NCBI GenBank assembly: GCA_017302165.1
Contig: JAFLCW010000001.1
Location: 1,114,310-1,178,309, forward strand
DNA from: Alphaproteobacteria bacterium
Lineage (GTDB): Bacteria; Pseudomonadota; Alphaproteobacteria; Micavibrionales; Micavibrionaceae
Length of the DNA: 64,000 bases
Direction: 5' to 3'
Shown: piece by piece, positions 58,235 through 64,000 of the stretch
How positions within the stretch are numbered: position 1 is the stretch's first letter
Layout of the letters: the number at the start of each line of letters is the position of its first letter
Program-made: the position numbers and the translations under genes
Notes under the pieces: generated by a model
What the model was told of the DNA's origin: nothing
Databases searched by the model: none
Seen by the model: only the letters and a program-made list of their open reading frames with translations

Positions 58235-58666
58235 ATGCCCACCCATGCCGAAAAAAGAAATCTGCCTTATACGCCGGAGCAATTATTTGATCTGGTGGCG
58301 GCGGTGGATTTATATCCGCAATTTCTGCCATGGTGTCTGGCATCACGGATCACCCGCCGAGAAGGCGATGTGTTTTATGCGGATCTGGTGATTGGGTATA
58401 AAATGGTACGGGAAAAATTTGGCTCACGGGTCACCGCGCTCCGCCCGGATCATATCCATGTGGAATATTTATCTGGGCCTATGAAATATCTGTCTAATCA
58501 TTGGCGGTTTAACCCTTTGGCAGATGGTGGGTGTGAAATTGATTTTTATGTCGATTTTGAATTTAAAAATCCATTCTTTCAAAAATTAATGGGATTGTTT
58601 TTTAACGAGGCCGTTCGGCGTATGGTCACGGCGTTCGAAGATCGGGCAAAGACACTCTATGGGTAG
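58235..58666 (+). CDS. Coq10/RatA-type START domain protein
   Basis: A 143-residue polyketide-cyclase/START-like protein. It shows LPYTPEQLFDLVAAVDLYPQFLPWC, ITRREGDVFYADLVIGYK, LSGPMKYLSNHWRF and a C-terminal FFNEAVRRMVTAFEDRA, matching the Coq10/RatA family. In relatives it binds ubiquinone or affects ribosome assembly; in alphaproteobacteria it commonly follows lipA. ATG 58235 is used, four bases after lipA; an upstream start at 58169 would overlap lipA by 62 bases. It overlaps the asparaginase gene by eight bases (ATGGGTAG). Confidence 0.9.
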   Translation: MPTHAEKRNLPYTPEQLFDLVAAVDLYPQFLPWCLASRITRREGDVFYADLVIGYKMVREKFGSRVTALRPDHIHVEYLSGPMKYLSNHWRFNPLADGGCEIDFYVDFEFKNPFFQKLMGLFFNEAVRRMVTAFEDRAKTLYG

Positions 58667-59696
58667 AAAGAAAATATTATTTATTGCCACGGGCGGCACA
58701 TTTTCATCCGCCGCTAGCCCCGATGGGGTGAAGCCGGCGTTATCAATCGATGACATGATTTCTCGGTTTCATAAGCGGGAAAAAGATATCGACATCACGG
58801 GAATTCAAATTACCAATCTGGATAGCACGAATATTGAACCAAGCCATTGGCAAGCCTTCGCCCAGACTATTCAAGATCACGTCAGTCAAGTGGATGGTAT
58901 TATGTTAGGGCATGGGACGGACACAATGGCCTATACGGCGTCTGCGCTCTCGTTCGCATTAACGGGGATTGATAAACCTGTGATCATTACGGGGTCTGCA
59001 CGTTCGGCGGATCATCCGGGCACGGATGCCGGACGCAATTTTGATGATGCCTGTGTGATGGCGGCGCAGAGGAATCTAAGCGGTGTGTATGTGTGTTTCG
59101 GGGGGCGCGTTATTCATGGTGCGCATGCCCGTAAGGAGGAGTTAGGTTCTGATAACATCCGTGACCCGGTCGATATTTTTGTGTCTGTTAATGCCCCAGA
59201 GGTGGGAAAAATTTCGGGTGGTATCTGGACACAAAACCCGGACTATATCCCCCATAATGTCTCTCCCTTTAACTCCCACACATCTTTTGACCCGCGTATT
59301 GGGTATGTATTTTTAATGCCGGGGTTGTCTTCATCTATTCTGCGTCATCATGAACACGCAAAGGCCGTTATCATTGATTCCTTTGGGGATGGCGGCATTC
59401 CGTTTACGTATGGGGATTGGGAGAAAGATATCGGGTATTTATTAGACCGGGATATTCCGGTGGTGGTCATTTCCCAAACTGGCGGACAGGCCACGATGTC
59501 GGTGTATGAGCCCGGGTTACGCATGAAGCAGAGAGGTGTCACCCCCGGCATGAACATCATGCGCGAAGCGGCGATCACGAAACTGATGTGGATTGCGGGG
59601 AATTATCCTGAATTGTCCGGGAAATCCATGATGGATATGTTCACGAAAAATATCTGCGGGGAATATTATATGGCCTCGCCGTCAAGTCCCGGATAG
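58659..59696 (+). CDS. type I L-asparaginase family protein
   Basis: Hydrolyses asparagine to aspartate, or belongs to the same fold's tRNA amidotransferase-related branch. The 345-residue protein has both catalytic threonines: IATGGTFSS at the N-terminus and LGHGTDTMAYTASALSF near residue 88, with the aspartate next to the second. A lysine lies in AHARKEELG. Lack of a signal peptide and the sequence HGTDTMAYTASALSF point to the cytosolic type I form (AnsA-like). It starts inside the coq10 stop and overlaps the oppositely oriented next gene by 31 bases. It is not part of the usual gene order here. Confidence 0.85.
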   Translation: MGRKKILFIATGGTFSSAASPDGVKPALSIDDMISRFHKREKDIDITGIQITNLDSTNIEPSHWQAFAQTIQDHVSQVDGIMLGHGTDTMAYTASALSFALTGIDKPVIITGSARSADHPGTDAGRNFDDACVMAAQRNLSGVYVCFGGRVIHGAHARKEELGSDNIRDPVDIFVSVNAPEVGKISGGIWTQNPDYIPHNVSPFNSHTSFDPRIGYVFLMPGLSSSILRHHEHAKAVIIDSFGDGGIPFTYGDWEKDIGYLLDRDIPVVVISQTGGQATMSVYEPGLRMKQRGVTPGMNIMREAAITKLMWIAGNYPELSGKSMMDMFTKNICGEYYMASPSSPG

Positions 59697-60574
59697 CGAT
59701 AGGATTTCAAGATATTTTTGCCCTCGAATGTCTTAAATTCTGTGGTGACGGCACGATTGACCCGCATCTCATCCCAGCCCGATAAATGTAATATCCCGAT
59801 TGTTTCATGCGGCAGACTGGGTTCAATAAATATCTGCCGTGCCTCATCCCACAAAGGTTTAAATTCACACAGCCAGTGCAAATAACTGGGTAGGCTTTCA
59901 TACGGCATATTTTTTGTGTGACAGATAACCCCGAGCGATAATTGCTCGGCGGTGAATATATTTCCTTTTTTAAGAGCCACACCAATTTCAGATTGCCACG
60001 CCTTCCAGTGCGGCGCGTCAGCTTTTAGGGCAAACGCTCCCGCCGAGAGCACATAATGGCCGATGAGTTTTTTGGCCATCGCGCCGCCATAAGCCTTCAT
60101 GGCGTTACTGTAGTAAAAATTGCGAATTTTAAGCGGAAAATGCCCCAGCCATTTTATACGCACCGGGCGCGGATAGGCACGGTCAACCTGCGGCGTCAGC
60201 GCCATTTTATTTTTTTCGGCGCCGGCTATGAACATGTCAATCGCACGCCAATCCTGAACCCAAGTATCGGGATCCATCCAGAAATAAAGATCATAGCCTT
60301 TAAAATATTCGGGAATGAACGGGCGGCAGACGCATCCTTTCAGATATTCCTTACCTTTTACTTTTTTAAGGGGAATGCCGCATGGCCAATCCACATTGAC
60401 CACACGCACACCGTGTGATTCCAGATAAGTAATCTGCGCAGGCAGAAGCCCCGCATTCATCACGCCGATATCAAAAGATCGACTTTCGGGAAATCGCTGA
60501 ATGGAATGAACCCATTCCGCCAGCATGGGAAAATATCGATGATCAGACGCAGAAACAAAAATATGTTTGTTCAT
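59666..60574 (-). CDS. glycosyltransferase-like protein (GT8-type fold)
   Basis: A 302-residue protein without a signal peptide. It has an N-terminal ASDHRYFPMLAEWVHSIQRF, a metal-binding DxD-like motif in YFWMDPDTWVQDW (about residue 108), then EQLSLGVICHTKN with the spacing of GT8-like transferases, and HLSGWDEMR near the end. It may transfer a sugar from a nucleotide donor, but no acceptor is suggested. ATG 60574 with GGGAG eight bases upstream is preferred over a GTG three codons earlier. It overlaps cinA by ATGA and converges with the asparaginase gene. Confidence 0.7.
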   Translation of the reverse strand: MNKHIFVSASDHRYFPMLAEWVHSIQRFPESRSFDIGVMNAGLLPAQITYLESHGVRVVNVDWPCGIPLKKVKGKEYLKGCVCRPFIPEYFKGYDLYFWMDPDTWVQDWRAIDMFIAGAEKNKMALTPQVDRAYPRPVRIKWLGHFPLKIRNFYYSNAMKAYGGAMAKKLIGHYVLSAGAFALKADAPHWKAWQSEIGVALKKGNIFTAEQLSLGVICHTKNMPYESLPSYLHWLCEFKPLWDEARQIFIEPSLPHETIGILHLSGWDEMRVNRAVTTEFKTFEGKNILKSYRYPGLDGEAI

Positions 60575-61044
60575 GCCAAGCACTCCCGAATATGTACTAA
60601 GGCCGCTTGAGCCGATTTTTTTCTAATATCTTGGCGATTACCTGTGAAGTTATGCCGGAATGCCTGGACAGGTGAATTTCGGCGGGCACAGGCGATATAG
60701 ACAAGACCCACAGGTTTATCCGCGCTTCCCCCGCCTGGGCCCGCGATCCCCGTGACTGATACGGCAATGAGGGCGCGTGAATGTGCCAATGCGCCTTCGG
60801 CCATCCATAATGCGGTCTGCTCGCTTACGGCGCCATATTGTTCCAGAATGGTGTCAGGTACCTTCAACTGGTCACGTTTTGATTCATTGCTATAAGTGAC
60901 GAACCCCCGGTCAAAATACGCCGAAGATCCGGGGACATCGGTGATCATCGCGGCGATCATCCCGCCTGTGCAGGATTCGGCGGTAGCCAACATCCCGCCA
61001 TGGCGTTTGAGGTGTTCGAAAATATCAGAGATTAAGGCCTGCAT
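60571..61044 (-). CDS. pncC: nicotinamide-nucleotide amidase (CinA C-terminal domain)
   Basis: Deamidates nicotinamide mononucleotide in NAD recycling. The 157-residue protein is the stand-alone CinA C-terminal domain: LATAESCTGGMIAAMITDVPGS with the catalytic serine, GFVTYSNESKRDQLKV, YGAVSEQTALWMAEGAL, VTGIAGPGGGSADKPVG and the basic C-terminus. It lacks the N-terminal molybdopterin-binding-like domain. It overlaps pgpA by 20 bases and the glycosyltransferase gene by four. The pgpA-cinA pairing is conserved in alphaproteobacteria. Confidence 0.93.
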   Translation of the reverse strand: MQALISDIFEHLKRHGGMLATAESCTGGMIAAMITDVPGSSAYFDRGFVTYSNESKRDQLKVPDTILEQYGAVSEQTALWMAEGALAHSRALIAVSVTGIAGPGGGSADKPVGLVYIACARRNSPVQAFRHNFTGNRQDIRKKSAQAALVHIRECLA

Positions 61045-61507
61045 ATTCCAACCCTAGCAGACAAAGCCCGGCATAAACAGCGGCCAAAAGATCATCCAGC
61101 ATGACCCCGACAGCCCCGGGCACTGTTCGGTCTGCCCATGATACTGGCCATGGTTTTATGATATCAAATGCCCTGAATAGCAAAAACGCAAGTGCCAGCC
61201 CGATCAAACTATTGATATCCACCAGCAAGAGCACCAGCCACATGCCCGCCACTTCGTCGATGACAATATATCCGGCATCTTTGGGTGCGTTATGCGTATA
61301 AATTTTCTGGATTGACCATACCCCCAGTCCGCATATCACAACGAACCCGATCAACAGCGGCACAAACCCCATCGCAGACAGTAAATATCCAGCCGGGAGT
61401 GCCCCCAGCGTACCCCACGTACCGGGTGCTTTGCGGGTCAGTCCACAACCAAACCATGTGGCACATAAAAAGGCAGGGTTCTTAAGCGATAAAGCCGGGT
61501 TAGACAT
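61025..61507 (-). CDS. pgpA: phosphatidylglycerophosphatase A
   Basis: Membrane phosphatase that makes phosphatidylglycerol, using the CDP-DAG-derived precursor (CdsA is at 19.9 kb). The 160-residue protein has GCGLTRKAPGTWGTLGALPAGY, DAGYIVIDEVAGMWLVLL and FLLFRAFDIIKPWPVSWADR, then PGAVGVMLDDLLAAVYAG, the family's conserved residues, within four hydrophobic segments. Its start overlaps ispDF by eight bases (ATGTCTAA on the minus strand), and its end overlaps pncC by 20. Confidence 0.93.
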   Translation of the reverse strand: MSNPALSLKNPAFLCATWFGCGLTRKAPGTWGTLGALPAGYLLSAMGFVPLLIGFVVICGLGVWSIQKIYTHNAPKDAGYIVIDEVAGMWLVLLLVDINSLIGLALAFLLFRAFDIIKPWPVSWADRTVPGAVGVMLDDLLAAVYAGLCLLGLEYAGLNL

Positions 61508-62681
61508 TTATTTTGACCGTGACAATCGCCTGCGCGGCGATGCCTTCTTTGCGTCCCGTAAATCCTAGGCCTTCGGTGGTGGTAGCCTTGATACTTATCC
61601 GGCTTGTCTCCACGCCCATGATCTCAGCAATTTTTGTTTGCATCTGCGTGCGGTGCGGACCGATTTTCGGTAGTTCACACATCAAAGTGATATCGGCATG
61701 CAGAAATGTACCGTGATGATCTCGTAACAAAGACAGGGCATGTTGCAAAAATATCTGACTATCGGCATTTTTCCAGCGTGGATCAGACGGGAGGAAATGC
61801 GTACCGATATCGCCTTGAGAGATCGTGCCCAGCACCGCATCGGTCAACGCATGAAGCACCACATCGGCATCCGAATGACCCAGAAGTTTTCGGGGGTGGG
61901 GGATATCAATCCCGCCCAAGCGAATATGCGTGGCAGGTGCCGGATCAAAGGCATGGACATCAAACCCCATGCCCGTGCGTGTTTCGGTAGCGGCAGAGAG
62001 CAGATGTTCAGCCATGATTAAATCTTCCGAGGTTGTGATTTTAAAGTTCCGAGAAGAGCCCCGCACCTGATGGACAGGTTTTCCCATGGCGCGGATCAGG
62101 GCGGTATCATCAGTAAAAGCAAATGGTTCAGAGGTCAGTCCAGCTTGTTGATGGGCAGATAAAATATCACCGATTTTAAAAGCCTGAGGCGTTTGAATGG
62201 CCGTGATGTGATCCCTTGGCAAATCAACATTTTCCATGACTAACGTATCTGTGACAGCGGAACACAGCGTCACGGCAGAATGTATTTTTAACGCTGAGAG
62301 CACCTGATAGATATCGGCCTGCGTGATAAAAGGCCGCGCCGCATCATGAATGAAGACAAAGTCATTTTTTTCTGAAGCCGAATAAGCCGCAAGCCCGCGT
62401 GCGACACTTTGTTGACGTGTGTCTGATCCGGCAACAGCAGGGCGTAAAAGAGCGGTTGGCAGTCCGCGTATCGCTTCGGCGTACATGTCCTGATAGGCGG
62501 GATCAATGATGACCTGAATGGAGCTTAATTCCGGCAAAGAGATAAAGCGGTCAATCGTATGCCTTAACAACATTTTTCCCGCGACCCGATGATATTGCTT
62601 GGGCATGTCCGCGCCTACGCGGGTACCATGTCCCGCACACGGAATTAGAAGATGAAACGATGGAAATGGTTTATTTATCAT
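61500..62681 (-). CDS. ispDF: bifunctional IspD/IspF
   Basis: Carries out two non-consecutive steps of the MEP isoprenoid pathway: CTP-dependent cytidylylation of MEP (IspD) and formation of MEcPP (IspF). The 393-residue protein is the fusion common in alphaproteobacteria. IspD is at about residues 1-230 (PCAGHGTRVGADMPKQY, HDAARPFI, TPQAFK). IspF is at about 236-393 (GMGFDVHAF, HIRLGGIDIPH, LGHSDADVVLHALTDAVLG, KATTTEGLGFTGR). No clear ribosome site is seen before the ATG. Upstream on the minus strand TTGACG-N17-TATCCA may be a weak promoter. It is divergent from ntrY. Confidence 0.96.
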   Translation of the reverse strand: MINKPFPSFHLLIPCAGHGTRVGADMPKQYHRVAGKMLLRHTIDRFISLPELSSIQVIIDPAYQDMYAEAIRGLPTALLRPAVAGSDTRQQSVARGLAAYSASEKNDFVFIHDAARPFITQADIYQVLSALKIHSAVTLCSAVTDTLVMENVDLPRDHITAIQTPQAFKIGDILSAHQQAGLTSEPFAFTDDTALIRAMGKPVHQVRGSSRNFKITTSEDLIMAEHLLSAATETRTGMGFDVHAFDPAPATHIRLGGIDIPHPRKLLGHSDADVVLHALTDAVLGTISQGDIGTHFLPSDPRWKNADSQIFLQHALSLLRDHHGTFLHADITLMCELPKIGPHRTQMQTKIAEIMGVETSRISIKATTTEGLGFTGRKEGIAAQAIVTVKINV

Positions 62682-62736
62682 ATTATGTTTGAAGGCTTGC
62701 CTTTGCCCTCTGAACTGTGGATAGTCAGTATTCTGT

Positions 62737-62752
62737 AGGACGTCAATGTCCT
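62737..62752. repeat. inverted repeat in the ispDF-ntrY divergent region
   Basis: AGGAC (62737-62741) and GTCCT (62748-62752) with a six-base spacer. It covers the -35-like TTGACG of a weak ispDF promoter and lies about 80 bases before ntrY, so it could be an operator for either gene. A TGTGGATA sequence nearby (62716-62723) resembles the one in the gltA promoter. Confidence 0.35.
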
Positions 62753-62829
62753 GTTTTAAAATATTATGTCATTTAGTAACATCCTTAAGGCGTACCTAAC
62801 GGATGAATGTGGCAATAGATAGGACGAAT

Positions 62830-64000
62830 ATGTCACGTCTTTTTTCATTCGGCAAAGGGCTCTCTACGCCCTTGCTGGTTGTGTTGGTGGTGGCCGCGCT
62901 AATGAGCGGCACCGCCACGTATTATGCCTTGAATTCGGCCTTGCCGATCGGGGATAGCCCAGATCGGGTGGTGTTATTACTTACGGCCAATTTGGTCATT
63001 CTGTTGTTGCTATCTGTCTTGATTGCCAAACGGATCGCCGAGGTCATTAGCGGCAGGCGGCAAGGGGTCGCAGGGTCACGGCTTCATGTTCGTCTGGTCG
63101 TGATCTTTAGCGTCATGGCCGCGGCGCCGGCCATTATCATGGCCGTTTTTTCGGCGTTCTTTTTTCATTTCGGGGTTCAAAGCTGGTTCTCAGACCGTGT
63201 TCGGACGGCGGTCATTGAATCACAGGCCGTTGCGGAATCATATCTGGAAGAACATCAGCAGGTCATTAAAGCCGATCTTCTGGCGATGGCGAAAGATATT
63301 GACCGCGAAGCCGAACTTTATAGCTATGACAGGCCAGCCTTTGACCGGTTCATGGAAACGCAATCTTTTTTAAGAAATTTAAGCGAGTCGATGATTTTGG
63401 ATCGCGAGGGGAATATTCTGGCGCAATCCGGACTAACCTTCACACTCACGTTTGAAAAACTGCCGGGTTATTTGTTAGATCAGGCCGATACGGGCGAGGT
63501 TGTCATTACATCGACGGCACGGGATGATCGGGTGCGGGCTCTGGTCAAACTGGCCAATTTTAACCATGCGTATTTATTCGTCGGCAGGATGGTCGATCCG
63601 ACGGTGCTCTCACATCTGGCCAAAACGCGCTCAGCCACCGAAGAATATAATAGCCTACAAAGTCGTATCGGTAACTTGCAGTTTCTGGTGACATCCATCT
63701 TTGTCGCGATTGCAATTTTGCTGTTGCTGGTCGCCACGTGGTTTGGCATGCGGCTGGCGCGGCAATTGGTCGAACCGATTGGTAATCTGATTAATGCATC
63801 CGACCGATTGCGAGCCGGGGACACACATGTGCGCGTGGCCGAAGGCGGCCAGATCGAAGAGTTTGATTATCTGGCCAAATCGTTTAACCGCATGACCGGT
63901 CAAATTCAGGAGCAGAGGGATGATCTGATCATGGCCAACCGTCAGCTGGATCATCGTCGGCGTTTTACCGAAACCGTGCTGGCCGGGGTATCGGCGGGGA
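62830..64000 (+). CDS. ntrY: sensor histidine kinase NtrY (5' part)
   Basis: N-terminal part of a nitrogen-related sensor kinase that signals to NtrX. The gene runs off the window; 390 codons are visible and stay open to the end. It has two N-terminal helices (about residues 15-35 and 52-70), a third (about 90-113) in VRLVVIFSVMAAAPAIIMAVF, a periplasmic sensor region of about 160 residues, and a helix near residue 290 (FLVTSIFVAIAILLLLVATW). The HAMP domain follows with LVEPIGNLINASDRLRAGD. The PAS and kinase domains lie outside. AGGA sits five bases before ATG 62830. It adjoins ispDF directly, without dusB-ntrB-ntrC. Confidence 0.9.
   Translation, partial: MSRLFSFGKGLSTPLLVVLVVAALMSGTATYYALNSALPIGDSPDRVVLLLTANLVILLLLSVLIAKRIAEVISGRRQGVAGSRLHVRLVVIFSVMAAAPAIIMAVFSAFFFHFGVQSWFSDRVRTAVIESQAVAESYLEEHQQVIKADLLAMAKDIDREAELYSYDRPAFDRFMETQSFLRNLSESMILDREGNILAQSGLTFTLTFEKLPGYLLDQADTGEVVITSTARDDRVRALVKLANFNHAYLFVGRMVDPTVLSHLAKTRSATEEYNSLQSRIGNLQFLVTSIFVAIAILLLLVATWFGMRLARQLVEPIGNLINASDRLRAGDTHVRVAEGGQIEEFDYLAKSFNRMTGQIQEQRDDLIMANRQLDHRRRFTETVLAGVSAG

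Overview
The window is a dense chromosomal stretch from an alphaproteobacterium. By eye the base composition is close to 50% G+C. The backbone reproduces long-conserved alphaproteobacterial gene strings: nuoLMN-birA-coaX-rnj-DUF1467-proS-lolCD-dnaE; rpsB-tsf-pyrH-frr-uppS-cdsA-dxr-rseP-bamA-skp-lpxD-fabZ-lpxA-lpxI-lpxB; gltA, gltX, comEC, lexA-trpCDG, trpE-ppiD; tpiA-secG-pyrG-kdsA-eno-ftsB-pdhABC-lpd-lipA-coq10; and cinA-pgpA-ispDF next to ntrY. LpxI instead of LpxH, an E1-beta subunit with its own lipoyl domain, RNase J, NtrY and the DUF1467 protein all fit Alphaproteobacteria (Rhodospirillales-like or Micavibrio-like). I cannot place the species.

Layout. 1-9682: end of complex I, cofactor enzymes (BirA, CoaX), RNase J, two small envelope proteins and prolyl-tRNA synthetase, most joined by ATGA overlaps. 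9682-15777: LolC/E and LolD, an atypical kinase-fold protein, and DNA polymerase III alpha. 15803-30338: a translation and envelope block (S2, EF-Ts, UMP kinase, RRF, undecaprenyl-PP synthase, CDP-DAG synthase, Dxr, RseP, BamA, Skp, lipid A enzymes). 30340-33761, minus strand: citrate synthase, a 111-residue IHG-repeat protein and Glu-tRNA synthetase. 33834-43357: ComEC, the SOS repressor LexA behind its own promoter, trpC-trpD-trpG, a divergent polysaccharide deacetylase on the other strand, then trpE coupled to a SurA/PpiD-type chaperone. 43458-50475: TpiA, a tautomerase, SecG, CTP synthase, an A+T-rich accessory pair, KDO-8-P synthase, an orphan, enolase, FtsB. 50591-58666: the pyruvate dehydrogenase operon through lipoate synthase and a Coq10/RatA protein, with inserted small genes. 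58659-62681: asparaginase, a glycosyltransferase-like protein, CinA C-terminal amidase, PgpA, IspDF. 62830-64000: start of ntrY, cut by the window end.

Genes are packed tightly; no gap exceeds about 260 bases. Ten junctions are 4-base ATGA overlaps and seven are 8-base ATG-NN-stop overlaps, so translational coupling is the rule. I see no tRNA, rRNA, insertion sequence, prophage or CRISPR array.

The novelty lies in exceptions to this backbone. An archaeal/eukaryotic-type ProRS without zinc cysteines sits at the standard proS locus. The lexA operator has unusual geometry. Small unrecognised genes are wedged between conserved blocks at 7644, 11613, 31895, 46487, 46821, 48323, 53055, 54702 and 56327. 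None forms an obviously new multi-gene system, and I do not claim one.
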